From Rouxiella sp. S1S-2 (GTDB taxonomy: Bacteria > Pseudomonadota > Gammaproteobacteria > Enterobacterales > Enterobacteriaceae), in contig NZ_WFKL01000001.1 in NCBI RefSeq assembly GCF_009208105.1, forward strand, positions 496,001 through 560,000: 64,000 nucleotides of DNA, read 5' to 3'. The first letter of the stretch is position 1. Each line of letters starts with the position of its first letter. The notes beneath the pieces were generated by a model, which was not told the DNA's origin, made no database searches, and saw only the letters and a program-made list of their open reading frames with translations. Shown here in pieces: positions 39,768-52,021 of this stretch. The position numbers were made by a program, and so were the translations under genes.

Positions 39768-42125
39768 TTAAGGCATGCCGCATTTCTTGCCTTCTGCACA
39801 GCCTTTGCATCCGCCCGACGGCGCAGGTTTCAGGATAATAAATGCCTTGTTGGATGCGTTTGCTACCCCCTCGGCGACTCGACTTCTTGAACAGCGCAGG
39901 CCAATCAGTATCAGTGTGTTAACCAGCAGTACGGCGGCGATAATCGTCAGGCTTTGCAGCGGATGACGGCTCAACGTTGCGGCCTGATAAAACAGGGTCG
40001 CCAGCGAATAGGCAACATTTAATCCCCAAAGTATGGAAAAAGTCATCCAACTACGGCTGGTTTCGCGGGCAATGGCCCCCATTACGGAGACGCACGGTAC
40101 ATAAAGCAGCACAAAAATCAGGTAGCTGTAGGCTGAAATGGCGGTACCGAATTTGGCGCTCATTACGCCCATGGCGCTGGCGGCCATCTCGCCGTCGCCT
40201 TTGCTGGCTTCGATAGGATTGGACAGGGTACGCAGACTCAGGGTATCGACCAGACTTTCCCAGGTTTCGGCCACCGCACCGCGCAGCTGGGTTAACGGCT
40301 GGTAATGTTCGGCGTCAAACGGTTCGGCTTTGAGCTGCTCGGCGGTGTAGAGCGTATTTAACGTGCCGACTACCACCTCTTTGGCCATTGCACCGGTGAC
40401 CAGCCCGACGGTTGCCTGCCAGTTATCAGGATGTACGCCCATAGGGGTAAGAACGGGCGTCAGGACTTTGCTTACGCTGGCCAATGCTGAGTCATTGATG
40501 CTGTCAACCGGATTGCCGCTGAATGAGAAACTGTTAAGGGCGCCGATAAATACGCAGGCAATAACAATCACGCGACCGGCCCGCAGAATAAAACCTTTCA
40601 GCCTTTGCCAGGTTTGCAGCAGCAGGTTTTTCAACTGCGGAATATGGTAAACCGGCAGCTCCATAATAAAGGGGGACGCCTCGCCACGCATGAGGGTGTG
40701 TTTCATCACTAAACCGGTCAACACCGCCACGATAATGCCCAGCAGATAGAGCGAGAAGACCACGGATGCGCCCTGTTGCCCAAAAAAGGCGGCCGAGAAA
40801 ACGGCAAAAATGGCCAGCCTGGCGCCGCACGACATAAAGGGTGACATCATTACCGTGATCAGGCGTTCGCGCGGTGCGTCGAGCGTGCGTGCCCCCATAA
40901 TTGACGGCACGTTGCAGCCAAAACCGACAATCAGCGGCACGAAAGACTTGCCGGGCAGTCCCAGCGACTGCATCAGACGGTCCATGACAAAGGCCGCACG
41001 CGCCATATATCCTGAGTCTTCAAGAAATGAGAGAAACAGATACATCATGCCGATTTGCGGGATCAGCGGCATTACCGTGGCTATCCCGCCGCCAACGCCT
41101 TGGGCAAGAAACAGTGTCAGCCAGACAGGGAAGTGCAGCGTATAGCCAATCCACTGTAATCCCTGAACAAAAATAGTAGCCGATCCAATTTCAAACAGCG
41201 GTTTCAGCGCGCCGCCGATGTTAATCGCCAGCACGAACATCAGGTACATCACCAGCAGAAAAATGGGCACGCCGAGGAAGCGATTGAGGATAATTTTATC
41301 CAGCTTCTGAGTCAGGCCGTGCGGCTGACTTAAATGAAGATTACTGACGCTGGCGCAAATAGTGTTGATTGACTGATAGCGCGCTTCGGCAATGGCCAGC
41401 GCCGGGTCTTCGATACCGGACTCAGCGAGCTTGCGATGAATATCCGGCAGCAGTAAACGGGCCTCTCCGGCATGGGTTGCGCTGTAAATATCGCCTTCAA
41501 GCATTTGCACCGCCAGCCATTCACGGCGCTGGCGGGACAGTTTTTCCGGCATAGCTTCGGCTAAGCGTACCACCTCGTGCAATAGTGCAGGGGCGTAATT
41601 AATGCGTTGTAGTGGAACCGGTTCGGGAAGCGAATCAATGGCGTTTCTTAAATCGTCGATGCCGTCGGCGCGGGTCGACACCATCGCCACCACCGGGCAG
41701 CCAAGTCGTGCAGATAGCGCATTGATATCAATATCTATCTTTTGCGTGGCGGCGATGTCGAGCATGTTGAGTGCGACAATGCACGGAATGCCAAGCTCAA
41801 GCAGTTGCAGCGTCAGGTAGAGGTTTCGTTCGAGATTTGAAGCATCGATGACGTTGATGAGCAGGTCGGCGTCGGCGCTCAGAATGTAGTGACAGGCAAT
41901 TTGTTCATCAAGTGACGTTTGGCTTGAGATGGTGGTCAGCGAGTAGGTGCCGGGTAAGTCAACCAGCTTGACGCGATGGTGAGTCGTCTCGAACTCACCC
42001 TCTTTACGCTCAACCGTAACACCGGCCCAGTTTCCTACGCGCTGGCGCGAACCGGTCAACTGATTGAACAACGTCGTTTTACCTGAGTTAGGATTCCCTA
42101 TCAGGCCAACCGTCAGCGCTTTCAT
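39768..42125 (-). CDS. feoB: Ferrous iron transporter FeoB
   Basis: The 785-residue inner-membrane Fe(II) transporter has an N-terminal G domain ([28 protein letters not shown]), a helical linker to about residue 270 and a polytopic core with Gate motifs ([34 protein letters not shown]). The C-terminus is extended by a cysteine cluster [12 protein letters not shown] (three Cys) before the stop, resembling the cysteine motif of FeoC (SCKSCPEGKxC). No feoC gene follows. The ATG overlaps the feoA stop. Confidence 0.97.
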   Translation of the reverse strand: MKALTVGLIGNPNSGKTTLFNQLTGSRQRVGNWAGVTVERKEGEFETTHHRVKLVDLPGTYSLTTISSQTSLDEQIACHYILSADADLLINVIDASNLERNLYLTLQLLELGIPCIVALNMLDIAATQKIDIDINALSARLGCPVVAMVSTRADGIDDLRNAIDSLPEPVPLQRINYAPALLHEVVRLAEAMPEKLSRQRREWLAVQMLEGDIYSATHAGEARLLLPDIHRKLAESGIEDPALAIAEARYQSINTICASVSNLHLSQPHGLTQKLDKIILNRFLGVPIFLLVMYLMFVLAINIGGALKPLFEIGSATIFVQGLQWIGYTLHFPVWLTLFLAQGVGGGIATVMPLIPQIGMMYLFLSFLEDSGYMARAAFVMDRLMQSLGLPGKSFVPLIVGFGCNVPSIMGARTLDAPRERLITVMMSPFMSCGARLAIFAVFSAAFFGQQGASVVFSLYLLGIIVAVLTGLVMKHTLMRGEASPFIMELPVYHIPQLKNLLLQTWQRLKGFILRAGRVIVIACVFIGALNSFSFSGNPVDSINDSALASVSKVLTPVLTPMGVHPDNWQATVGLVTGAMAKEVVVGTLNTLYTAEQLKAEPFDAEHYQPLTQLRGAVAETWESLVDTLSLRTLSNPIEASKGDGEMAASAMGVMSAKFGTAISAYSYLIFVLLYVPCVSVMGAIARETSRSWMTFSILWGLNVAYSLATLFYQAATLSRHPLQSLTIIAAVLLVNTLILIGLRCSRSRVAEGVANASNKAFIILKPAPSGGCKGCAEGKKCGMP

Positions 42126-42349
42126 GGCGTAACCTCCAGGAGCGTTAGCAACTGCAAATCCTTTTTCCTCACCACAAGGCTGGTGCGGCGTGTTTCGATT
42201 TGCAGCGGGTCACCCAGAGGCGCAACGCGCAGCACGTTAAACTGCGAGCCGGGCAGCATGCCGAGTGAGAGAAGCTTTTGTCGATAGGCGGGGCTGATAT
42301 CACGGGAAAATCCGACGATTTTATAACTGCGCTGAGTTAGAAATTTCAT
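42122..42349 (-). CDS. feoA: FeoA, SH3-domain partner of FeoB
   Basis: The 75-residue cytosolic protein (E. coli 75) is a single SH3-like domain: [58 protein letters not shown] follows the family pattern. It is required for ferrous iron uptake by FeoB. AGAGG precedes the ATG by 6 bases. Its TGA overlaps feoB (ATGA). A Fur box lies about 75 bp upstream. Confidence 0.96.
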   Translation of the reverse strand: MKFLTQRSYKIVGFSRDISPAYRQKLLSLGMLPGSQFNVLRVAPLGDPLQIETRRTSLVVRKKDLQLLTLLEVTP

Positions 42350-42423
42350 GTTGAACCTCTTGAGGCTCGCGATGAGCCAGTAGCAGACATCTTGCAGGTG
42401 ACGCTATCTTTTTGAATAAAAAG

Positions 42424-42442
42424 ACTAATAATAATCATTACC
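42424..42442. promoter_or_regulatory. Fur box of feoAB
   Basis: ACTAATAATAATCATTACC matches 15 of 19 positions of the Fur consensus GATAATGATAATCATTATC. It lies 75-93 bp before feoA, as expected for iron repression of the operon. No convincing FNR site (TTGAT-N4-ATCAA) was found in 42350-42592. The region holds no gene. Confidence 0.75.
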
Positions 42443-42592
42443 AAAACAGGCTTCGATTTTAGAGAGGGTAGGCTGATAGTTTCGGTGCGTGAGTATGCTA
42501 ATCCCGAGCAGGGAAGGGTTTATTGACGTGGCGCAGGTATCGGACGGGAATCAGGGAAAATTCAGCGCAAATAAGGAAATATAAGGAAAGAG

Positions 42593-42621
42593 AGGGGAGA
42601 GCACTGCATTGCTGCTCCCCT
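42593..42621 (-). terminator. Probable terminator of tex
   Basis: AGGGGAG-AGCA (42593-42603) pairs with TGCT-G-CTCCCCT (42610-42621) with one bulged base. Read on the minus strand the stem is followed by CTCTTTCCTTAT, a T-rich tract. It lies 38 bp past the tex stop. Confidence 0.65.
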
Positions 42622-42658
42622 ATTCTGGCTAACTCCCGAAGGAGAAGGTGTCTAACGG

Positions 42659-44998
42659 TTAGCGTTTTTTACCCAACGCGGCGGCAAGGGCATCGCTCAT
42701 TGCGCTATTGCCCGCGCTGCTGGCGTTACCGCGAGCAGCAGGTGCTGCGCCGCGCTTGGGGGCTTCACGGCCTTTCGCTGCCGCAGGAGCCACTGGCGCA
42801 CTGCTGCGACGCGCAGGTCCTTCGCCCGGCTGTTCGTCAAGACGCATGGTCAGAGCGATGCGTTTACGCTGCAGGTCGACTTCCATCACCTTCACTTTGA
42901 CAATATCGCCCGTTTTGACCACGGTGTGCGGGTCTTCAACAAACTTGTTGGCTAAGGAAGAGATGTGCACCAGTCCGTCCTGATGCACGCCGATGTCCAC
43001 AAAGGCACCGAAGTTAGTGACGTTGGTCACGGTGCCTTCCAGCACCATACCCAGCGTCAGGTCATTCATGGTTTCTACGCCCTCGGCAAAGGTCGCCGTC
43101 TTGAATTCTGGACGCGGATCGTGACCCGGTTTTTCAAGCTCTTTGATAATATCGGTCACCGTCGGCACGCCGAAACGCTCATCGGTAAACTCGCTGACTT
43201 TCAGCCCGCGCAGCACGTTGGAGTCGCCCATCAGTTGCTTTAGCGCCAGCTCGGTGGCGGCCAAAATGCGTTGCACCACCGGATAGGTCTCTGGGTGAAC
43301 GGTTGAGGCATCGAGTGGGTTATCACCGTGGTTGATGCGCAGGAATCCCGCGCACTGCTCAAAGGCTTTTGGTCCCAGACGGCTGACTTTCAACAGTTGC
43401 TCGCGGTTGCGGAACTGACCATTTTCGTCGCGCCAGTTAACAATATTCTGCGCCATCATGCGGGTTAGACCGGCTACGCGGGTCAGCAGCGGTACCGAGG
43501 CGGTATTCAGGTCAACGCCCACGGCGTTTACGCAGTCTTCCACCACGGCATCGAGCTTTTTAGCCAACAGGCTTTGACTGACGTCATGCTGATATTGGCC
43601 CACGCCGATAGATTTAGGGTCAATTTTCACCAGTTCGGCAAGCGGGTCCTGTAAACGGCGGGCAATCGACACCGCTCCACGAATGGACACGTCGAGGTCC
43701 GGAAACTCAAGCGCTGCCAGTTCGGAGGCCGAGTAAACCGAGGCGCCAGCTTCGCTGACAATGACCTTCTGCGCGGTGACTGCCGGGAACTGCTTTTGCA
43801 GTTCAATAAAGAAGCGTTCGGTTTCGCGTGATGCTGTTCCGTTGCCGATAGCCACCAGTTCAACATTGTGCTTGATGCACAGAGACGCCACCTGCTGCGC
43901 TGCTTTTGCCGCCTGACCGGTGTGCGGATACACCGTGTCGATGCCGACCAGTTTGCCAGTGTTATCCACTACCGCCACTTTTACGCCAGTGCGTAGACCC
44001 GGGTCGAGGCCCATGGTAGCGCGCATTCCGGCGGGTGCCGCCATCAACAGGTCATGCATGTTACGGGCAAACACGTTAATGGCTTCGTCTTCTGCGCGTT
44101 CACGCACGGTGCTCATCAACTCGGTTTCAAGGTGCATCAGCACTTTGATGCGCCAGGTCCAGTTAACCACGGCACGACGCCATACGTCGGCAGGCGCGTT
44201 GTTAAGCTTCAGACCCAGGTGATCGATGATGATGAGCTCTGCGTAGCTTTCGCGCGGGGGTTCATCAGACTGCGGATCGGGATTAAGCGCCAGTTGCAGC
44301 ACGCCTTCGTTGCGCCCGCGGAACATGGCGAGTGCACGGTGTGAAGGAACCTGAGAAATAGGTTCGTGGTGATCGAAATAGTCGCGGAACTTGGCCCCTT
44401 CCTGCTCTTTACCCTCGACCATTTTCGCGTTCAAGTGGGCGTTTTTCCACAGGTATTCACGCACTTTAGCCAGCAGCGCGGCGTCTTCGGAAAAACGTTC
44501 CATCAGAATGTAGCGGGCACCGTCGAGCGCTGCCTTGGTGTCGTTTACGCCTTTATCTGCGTCAACGTAGGCGGCAGCGGCCTGTTCAGGCTCATGACTC
44601 GGGTCTTGCCACAAGAGGTCGGCCAACGGTTCCAGACCGGCTTCAATCGCAATCTGACCGCGGGTACGGCGCTTGGGTTTAAACGGCAGGTACAAGTCTT
44701 CCAGCTCGGTTTTGCTCAACGTGCCGTTAATGGCTTTGGCAAGGTCATTGCTGAGTTTGCCCTGTTCTTCAATTGATTTGAGGATAGTCTGTCGACGGTC
44801 TTCCAATTCACGCAGATAGCCAAGACGGCTGTCCAACTGACGCAATTGGGTATCATCCAACCCGCCGGTGACTTCCTTACGATACCGTGCAATAAACGGC
44901 ACGGTATTACCTTCATCCAGTAAACGGACGACCGAGGCAACCTGCTCCGGGCGTACCTGCAATTCTGTCGCGATAATGCGGCTCAGTTGATCATTCAT
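42659..44998 (-). CDS. tex: Tex, RNA-binding transcription accessory protein
   Basis: The 779-residue protein (YhgF in E. coli, 773) has an N-terminal helical region, a YqgF-like RNase H fold ([22 protein letters not shown]), helix-hairpin-helix motifs ([15 protein letters not shown] and [25 protein letters not shown]) and a C-terminal S1 domain ([31 protein letters not shown]). It ends in a flexible Ala/Arg/Gly-rich tail of about 45 residues. In Bordetella it affects toxin gene expression. The RNase H fold is usually thought inactive. It is between feoA and greB, as in E. coli. Confidence 0.96.
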   Translation of the reverse strand: MNDQLSRIIATELQVRPEQVASVVRLLDEGNTVPFIARYRKEVTGGLDDTQLRQLDSRLGYLRELEDRRQTILKSIEEQGKLSNDLAKAINGTLSKTELEDLYLPFKPKRRTRGQIAIEAGLEPLADLLWQDPSHEPEQAAAAYVDADKGVNDTKAALDGARYILMERFSEDAALLAKVREYLWKNAHLNAKMVEGKEQEGAKFRDYFDHHEPISQVPSHRALAMFRGRNEGVLQLALNPDPQSDEPPRESYAELIIIDHLGLKLNNAPADVWRRAVVNWTWRIKVLMHLETELMSTVRERAEDEAINVFARNMHDLLMAAPAGMRATMGLDPGLRTGVKVAVVDNTGKLVGIDTVYPHTGQAAKAAQQVASLCIKHNVELVAIGNGTASRETERFFIELQKQFPAVTAQKVIVSEAGASVYSASELAALEFPDLDVSIRGAVSIARRLQDPLAELVKIDPKSIGVGQYQHDVSQSLLAKKLDAVVEDCVNAVGVDLNTASVPLLTRVAGLTRMMAQNIVNWRDENGQFRNREQLLKVSRLGPKAFEQCAGFLRINHGDNPLDASTVHPETYPVVQRILAATELALKQLMGDSNVLRGLKVSEFTDERFGVPTVTDIIKELEKPGHDPRPEFKTATFAEGVETMNDLTLGMVLEGTVTNVTNFGAFVDIGVHQDGLVHISSLANKFVEDPHTVVKTGDIVKVKVMEVDLQRKRIALTMRLDEQPGEGPARRSSAPVAPAAAKGREAPKRGAAPAARGNASSAGNSAMSDALAAALGKKR

Positions 44999-45120
44999 AG
45001 TTGAGTATCAGTTTTTATCGTTAATGGGTGACGTGAAAACAGGGGACAGTTATACGTTTTGAACGCAAAAATTGCCAGCTATCCGGCCCCGTAGAGTGGC
45101 GTTTTGAGACACTTGGAAGG

Positions 45121-45600
45121 TTAGGAGGTTTGGCGGTAGTCAATTTCGTTGACGTACCATACGGCGTCGCCCAATGGGGTGTTGACGACCGTACTGTCTC
45201 CGACCTCTTTTTTAAGCAGTGCGCGGGCCATCGGCGAATCGATAGAGATGTAATCTTTACGGCCGAAAATTTCGTCATAGCCTACGATGCGAAAACGCTT
45301 GGTCTCGCCGTCGTCATTTTCAATCTCCACCCAGGCACCAAAAAATACTTTGCCATACTGTTGCGGCGAATAGTCGACGATGCGCAGTTGCTCCATACAT
45401 TTAGTGAGATATCTCACCCGACGGTCAATTTCACGCAGTCGCTTTTTATTGTATTGATAATCGGCATTTTCGCTTCTGTCGCCCAGGCTGGCGGCCCAAG
45501 TGACTTTTTTTGTGACATCAGGACGCTCTTCGCGCCAAAGGAAGTCGAGCTCCTGTTTCAGTTTCTCGTAGCCTTCACGCGTTATCAGCTTGGTTTTCAT
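45121..45600 (-). CDS. greB: Transcript cleavage factor GreB
   Basis: The 159-residue factor (E. coli 158) inserts a coiled-coil into the secondary channel of RNA polymerase and rescues backtracked complexes. The coiled-coil tip acids lie in ASLGDRSENADYQYNKKRLREID. The C-terminal FKBP-like domain carries VGYDEIFGRKDYISIDSPMARALLKKEVGD. AAGAAG precedes the ATG. It is divergent from ompR and lies 122 bp upstream of tex, both on the minus strand. Confidence 0.97.
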   Translation of the reverse strand: MKTKLITREGYEKLKQELDFLWREERPDVTKKVTWAASLGDRSENADYQYNKKRLREIDRRVRYLTKCMEQLRIVDYSPQQYGKVFFGAWVEIENDDGETKRFRIVGYDEIFGRKDYISIDSPMARALLKKEVGDSTVVNTPLGDAVWYVNEIDYRQTS

Positions 45601-45927
45601 CGGCTTCTTTTTTATGAGTTAAGTTGGTGCACAAGGGCAGAATACCCCAGCCGAGAACCTCAGGGGAACCCCCGATCCAGTGGATTTTGCACGCTCGGTA
45701 AGACACACGCAGAAAAGTGTAAAAAGCATAAAGATATGAACAGCCCCTAAATGGGCGCACGTTTTGCTGCGAGATCGCGTGAATTAACTAAAAATTATTG
45801 ATAAATTGGGCAAACCATAAGCATTGTTACAATTTCGACTAGAATATATACCATTAAAAGCTGTTGGTTCATCTCGGCTTTTTTAACAATAGAGACTTCG
45901 GGTATAAGCGCCTTTGGGAGTAAGAAA
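45601..45927. other. greB-ompR divergent intergenic region
   Basis: About 327 bp without a supported gene. It must hold the promoters of greB and ompR-envZ. An AT-rich stretch near 45824-45852 (TTGTTA with TATACC 17 bp on) could be the ompR promoter; confidence in the exact hexamers is low. Confidence 0.45.
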
Positions 45928-47993
<2,066 letters not shown>

Positions 47994-48047
47994 ATTGCAG
48001 ATTACTCGTCGTTTGCTCCCCTATCATTTGATGAGGGCCGTGTGCTG

Positions 48048-48080
48048 AACCCTCCACCTTTGGGAGGGTTAGGGTGGGGG
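48048..48080. repeat. G-rich inverted repeat after envZ with a G-quadruplex motif
   Basis: AACCCTCC (48048-48055) pairs with GGAGGGTT (48063-48070). The right arm continues into GGGAGGGTTAGGGTGGGGG (48062-48080), four G tracts separated by 1, 3 and 1 bases, a canonical G-quadruplex sequence on the plus strand. The 13-base core is identical to that at 18038-18050. It lies between the convergent envZ and toxin genes. Confidence 0.65.
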
Positions 48081-48105
48081 AAAGGTTTTACACAGGCCGA
48101 AAGCC

Positions 48106-48585
48106 TTAAGATTTCCGACTCATTATAAAATATTCGGCGGCTTCTTCGCGCCAGCGCGGACTGCCCTGGTTTTCCCAGGGATTGAGCAGGGCAATGCCCG
48201 TCTGTTCAAAGCGGACAATCTCGGAGGTTGCCAGACGGGCGTGATGCTGCTGGCAAAGGGCCGCGATTTGCAATTCTGTGGTGTTCAAAGGGCGCACAAG
48301 CGTTTGATTGCTTGAATAAAGCTGCGCATAGTTCAGCGCGCTTTGGGCGTCAAACGCCAGTAGCCGTCCTGCAAAATCCTGATTTAACATCTCAAGCAAC
48401 AGCGCGGAAACCTGCGCCTTCTTTTGGCCGTCGATCAATGACTCCAGGCCTGCGAAGATTTCTGCGACTGAAATGGCGGTAAGGAACAGCTGCTGCGCAT
48501 CCTGCGCATCCAGCCATCCCAGTAAATACTTGTGCGGTTTTGGCCGCAGTATTTCCACTATTACCGGTGTGTCGAGAATAATCAT
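48106..48585 (-). CDS. PIN-domain toxin of FitB/VapC type
   Basis: The 159-residue PIN-domain protein starts MIILDTPVIVEILRP and has LFLTAISVAEIFAGLESL and LLNPW like FitB/VapC. PIN toxins are Mg-dependent RNases. The four acidic positions known from gonococcal FitB (D5, E42, D104, D122) are D5, E42, E104 and E122 here, so two are Asp-to-Glu changes. About 22 residues extend beyond the usual NPW end. It overlaps the antitoxin gene by 4 bases (ATGA). Activity cannot be judged from sequence. Confidence 0.87.
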   Translation of the reverse strand: MIILDTPVIVEILRPKPHKYLLGWLDAQDAQQLFLTAISVAEIFAGLESLIDGQKKAQVSALLLEMLNQDFAGRLLAFDAQSALNYAQLYSSNQTLVRPLNTTELQIAALCQQHHARLATSEIVRFEQTGIALLNPWENQGSPRWREEAAEYFIMSRKS

Positions 48586-48827
48586 CCTTTGCTGTCTCGG
48601 TTACCCACCGGCTTACTCCGCTGAGGAACCGTCAACTCTACGCCACCGCTGTGGGAGAAGCGCTGCTGCAAACGACTGCCTAAGCCATAGCTTGGCTGGC
48701 TGCCTTGTAGCGCCTGGCGAAGAATGACCCGAGCCTCTTCTTCCATTGAGTGCCCGTTTTTAGCAGCCGAAAGCCGCAGCAAGTCTTTAACTCCGTCGTC
48801 GAGGTTACGGATCGTCAGCGTCGCCAT
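48582..48827 (-). CDS. FitA/VapB-type ribbon-helix-helix antitoxin
   Basis: The 81-residue protein has an N-terminal Arc-type ribbon-helix-helix ([36 protein letters not shown]) and a C-terminal tail with YGLGSRL and GGVELTVP, both like FitA of Neisseria, whose tail binds and blocks the FitB PIN toxin. Its ATG shares one base with the pckA stop (TAATG, 48829-48825), so it can be translated from the pckA message. It probably also autoregulates, as is usual for such pairs. Confidence 0.88.
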   Translation of the reverse strand: MATLTIRNLDDGVKDLLRLSAAKNGHSMEEEARVILRQALQGSQPSYGLGSRLQQRFSHSGGVELTVPQRSKPVGNRDSKG

Positions 48828-50446
48828 TACAGCTTAGGTCCGGCACTGACCAATGCAGCACCGGCCGCGGTATCAGTATATTTGCTGAAGTTCTCAACAA
48901 ACAGCGTTGCCAGGTCCTGAGCCTTATTTTGCCACTGTTCGGCGTTCTCGTAGGTATTGCGCGGGTCTAGAATGTTGGCATCAACGCCCGGCAACGACTG
49001 CGGCACTGCTAGATTGAAGAGCGGCAGCTGAGTCGTTGGCTGATTGTCGATATCTCCGTTAAGGATTGAATCGATAATCGCGCGAGTGTTTTTCAGCGAA
49101 ATTCTTTTACCTGTACCGTTCCAGCCGGTGTTGACCAGATAAGCCTTCGCGCCCGAAGCTTTCATGCGTTTTTCCAGCACTTCTGCATACTGCGTCGGGT
49201 GCAGTGTGAGGAAGGCTGCGCCAAAGCAGGATGAGAAGGTTGGCGTTGGCTCGGTGACGCCGCGCTCGGTTCCCGCCAGTTTGGCGGTGAAGCCCGACAG
49301 GAAGTAGTACTGCGTCTGCTCGTCATTAAGGCACGAAACCGGTGGCAACACGCCGTAGGCATCGGCCGTCAGGAAGATAACCTTAGTGGCATGGCCCGCT
49401 TTTGAAATGGGTTTGACGATATTATCGATGTGATAAATAGGATAGGTTACGCGGGTGTTTTCGGTTCTGGAGCCGTCGTTAAAATCGATAATACCCTGGG
49501 CATCAACGGTGACGTTTTCCAGTAACGCATCGCGTTTGATGGCGGCAAAAATATCAGGCTCGGCTTCTTTGCTCAGATTGATGGTTTTTGCATAGCAGCC
49601 GCCTTCATAGTTGAACACACCTTCATCGTCCCAACCGTGCTCATCATCGCCGATAAGTTTGCGTTTAGGGTCAGTCGACAGAGTGGTTTTACCGGTTCCG
49701 GAAAGGCCGAAGAACACGGCAACATCGCCTTTTTCGCCGACGTTAGCTGAACAGTGCATCGATGCGATGCCTTTTAACGGCAGCAAATAGTTCATCACCG
49801 CAAACATGCCTTTCTTCATTTCGCCGCCGTACCAAGTGCCGCCAATCAGCTGCACGCCTTCGGTCAGGTTAAATGCGATGAAGTTTTCAGAGTTCAGGCC
49901 CTGTTCTTGCCAGTCTGGGTTGCTGCACTTGGCGCCGTTCAGCACGACGAAGTCCGGTTTGAAATCAACCAGCTCTTCATCGGTAGGGCGAATGAACATG
50001 TTTTTAACGAAGTGTGCCTGCCAGGCAACCTCAGTGACAAAACGTACTTTCAGGCGCGAGTTTTCATTAGTGCCGCAGAAGGTGTCGACCACAAACAAAC
50101 GTTTGCCTGAAAGCTGATCGCCCACCAACTTTTTCAGCGCCTGCCAGGTTTCCTGACTCAGGGGTTTGTTGTCGTTTTTACCTTTGCCCTGATCGGCCCA
50201 CCAAAGGGTATCGCGCGTGGTGTCGTCACGGACAATGTATTTATCTTTCGGTGAGCGACCGGTGAAAATGCCAGTGTCAACGTTGATGGCGCCAAGTTCG
50301 GTCAACTGACCGCGTTCAAATCCTTCAAGACCAGAAGCAAGTTCCTCCTGATACAGCACGTCATAACTCGGATTATAAATAACTTCACTCGCCTGCGAGA
50401 TCCCATATTGGGCCAGCTCGTCGGCTGAAAATGAGGTAGTAGACAT
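48827..50446 (-). CDS. pckA: Phosphoenolpyruvate carboxykinase (ATP)
   Basis: The 539-residue enzyme (E. coli 540) converts oxaloacetate and ATP to phosphoenolpyruvate for gluconeogenesis. Kinase-1a motif [11 protein letters not shown], the metal and oxaloacetate region [25 protein letters not shown] and the adenine-side [16 protein letters not shown] are all present. GGAG precedes the ATG. In E. coli the gene is monocistronic; here its stop overlaps the start of a toxin-antitoxin pair with no terminator between. Confidence 0.98.
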   Translation of the reverse strand: MSTTSFSADELAQYGISQASEVIYNPSYDVLYQEELASGLEGFERGQLTELGAINVDTGIFTGRSPKDKYIVRDDTTRDTLWWADQGKGKNDNKPLSQETWQALKKLVGDQLSGKRLFVVDTFCGTNENSRLKVRFVTEVAWQAHFVKNMFIRPTDEELVDFKPDFVVLNGAKCSNPDWQEQGLNSENFIAFNLTEGVQLIGGTWYGGEMKKGMFAVMNYLLPLKGIASMHCSANVGEKGDVAVFFGLSGTGKTTLSTDPKRKLIGDDEHGWDDEGVFNYEGGCYAKTINLSKEAEPDIFAAIKRDALLENVTVDAQGIIDFNDGSRTENTRVTYPIYHIDNIVKPISKAGHATKVIFLTADAYGVLPPVSCLNDEQTQYYFLSGFTAKLAGTERGVTEPTPTFSSCFGAAFLTLHPTQYAEVLEKRMKASGAKAYLVNTGWNGTGKRISLKNTRAIIDSILNGDIDNQPTTQLPLFNLAVPQSLPGVDANILDPRNTYENAEQWQNKAQDLATLFVENFSKYTDTAAGAALVSAGPKL

Positions 50447-50588
50447 ATCCCTGCTCCTTTATATACATCGTCTGTCTGCGCGACATTGTAGGGAGAACAA
50501 TAGTCGTTTTACACGACGGGAACCAAATAATTGAAGCTGGTGGAACATTTTTGGTAGATTTGAGAAGTAGAGCACGGGGGAGTGCAAC

Positions 50589-50612
50589 AGGAGCAGCTAA
50601 CTACCTGCTCCT
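50589..50612. terminator. Hairpin between hslO 3' end and pckA 5' end
   Basis: AGGAGCAG (50589-50596) pairs with CTGCTCCT (50605-50612), 8-base loop, 27 bp past the hslO stop on the minus strand. No T tract follows in that direction, so termination is uncertain. The rest of 50447-50588 must hold the pckA promoter. Confidence 0.45.
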
Positions 50613-50638
50613 TTGCTGGAGATTTGTGCGGGGATTAA

Positions 50639-51508
50639 TCAGTGAATACTGTCATTACTGCTGTTTGCACCTGCGCGAATTGCCACTAAATCCATCGCAT
50701 CAAAGACATAATGATTGCCGCAGTAATCGCAGTGCATATCAATTTTCTCGTCTTCTTCGAGCATTTCCAAAACTTCTGCATCTGGAAGCGTCAGCAACGC
50801 GTCAGCACAGCGCTGGCGTGAGCAGGTACATTTGAAGCTTACGTCCTGCGGCTCGTACAGCGTAACCTCTTCCTGATGGTAGAGACGATAGAGCACCTCG
50901 TTGGCCGGCAGAGTGAACAGCTCTTCTGCCTTGATAGTGGTGGTCAGTTGAGCAAGATGGCTGAACTCTTCAGCATCGGTTTCCTGAGCGGGCAGAACCT
51001 GCAACAGCATGCCGCCAGCCGCCGCTTTACCTTCAGACTCGCCGGTACGGATGAAGATACGCGTTGGCAGCTGTTCTGAACGCATGAAGTAGTCTTCGAG
51101 ACACTCGGCCAGGGTTTCGCCCTCAAGGCCAACCACGCCCTGATAACGCTCGCCTTCACTCGGTGCAATGGTGATAACCATGTAGCCGTTGCCAATCATC
51201 TGTTTCAGGGTGCTGTCGGCAGCAATGTCGCCCTGCAGACGGGCCACGCCACGCATCTCCTGCAGATTGTTGCCGTTGATTACCGCCAGTTTCAGCGGGC
51301 CGTCGCCCTGCAGCTGCACGGTAATGTCGCCGTCAAACTTCAGCGTTGCCGTCAGCAGGCTCGTCGCAACCAGCATCTCGCCCAGCAGGTTTTGCACTTC
51401 GGGCGGGTAATCATGGCCTGCCACGATTTGCTGAAAGGTCTCACTCAGTGAAACCAGTTCGCCGCGCACGGCGTGGTGGGTGAATAAATAACGGTGTAAC
51501 TGGTCCAT
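50639..51508 (-). CDS. hslO: Redox-regulated chaperone Hsp33 (HslO)
   Basis: The 289-residue holdase (E. coli 292) is activated by oxidation. The C-terminal zinc-binding cysteines, CTCSRQRC (CxC) and CDYCGNHY (CxxC), are intact and act as the redox switch. The N-terminal substrate-binding domain begins [25 protein letters not shown] precedes the ATG. It follows hslR by 52 bp on the same strand, as in the E. coli heat-shock operon hslRO. Confidence 0.97.
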   Translation of the reverse strand: MDQLHRYLFTHHAVRGELVSLSETFQQIVAGHDYPPEVQNLLGEMLVATSLLTATLKFDGDITVQLQGDGPLKLAVINGNNLQEMRGVARLQGDIAADSTLKQMIGNGYMVITIAPSEGERYQGVVGLEGETLAECLEDYFMRSEQLPTRIFIRTGESEGKAAAGGMLLQVLPAQETDAEEFSHLAQLTTTIKAEELFTLPANEVLYRLYHQEEVTLYEPQDVSFKCTCSRQRCADALLTLPDAEVLEMLEEDEKIDMHCDYCGNHYVFDAMDLVAIRAGANSSNDSIH

Positions 51509-51560
51509 AAAAATCTCTCTTCTCTTCGATCTGAACCTTCAACGCAAACGGCCTCGGGTA

Positions 51561-51974
51561 TTATTCAGGATCGCTATATTTAAATTTTATCAGGCTGCGC
51601 CGTTCTTTTTTATCCGGCCGCCGATCGGGATGTGGCATTGTCAGGGAGTTCATCTTGCGTGCCTGGGAAACTTTCTCCCGATTTGCCACGCTGGTTTCCG
51701 TTTCCTGATAAAGCATCTGAGCCTGTTCTGCACTGCGTCGTTGGTCGGTAACGGCCAGTATGACCACAACTTTCTCGTCATTTCCCTGACGCAGTTTTAT
51801 CTCGGCGTTAAGCTCGACCAGTTTGCTGGGTTTGCCACGCTGGCCGTTGTAATGAACTTTACCGCCTTCAATCATCTCGCGTGCCATGGCGCGGGTTTTA
51901 TAAAAACGCGCGGCCCAAAGCCATTTGTCGAGACGAACGGCATTTTCGTCCTGTTGTTGTGTTTTTGCCTTCAT
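51561..51974 (-). CDS. hslR: Ribosome-associated heat shock protein Hsp15 (HslR)
   Basis: The 137-residue S4-domain protein (E. coli 133) binds 50S subunits carrying stalled nascent chains and helps recycle them. The S4 motif is VRLDKWLWAARFYKTRAMAREMIEGGKVHYNGQRGKPSKLVELNAEIKL. A basic tail follows (PDRRPDKKERRSLIKFKYS). GGGAGG precedes the ATG. It lies between yrfG and hslO, all in one direction. Confidence 0.96.
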   Translation of the reverse strand: MKAKTQQQDENAVRLDKWLWAARFYKTRAMAREMIEGGKVHYNGQRGKPSKLVELNAEIKLRQGNDEKVVVILAVTDQRRSAEQAQMLYQETETSVANREKVSQARKMNSLTMPHPDRRPDKKERRSLIKFKYSDPE

Positions 51975-52021
51975 GATTCCTCCCGTTTCGGGCAGGGTGT
52001 AATCGGTTGACCTCGCGCCGG

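Noticed and set aside
48106..48585. First impression that the PIN toxin lacks two catalytic acids and is dead
   Set aside because: Counting against FitB positions 104 and 122 shows Glu at both, so four acidic residues remain.
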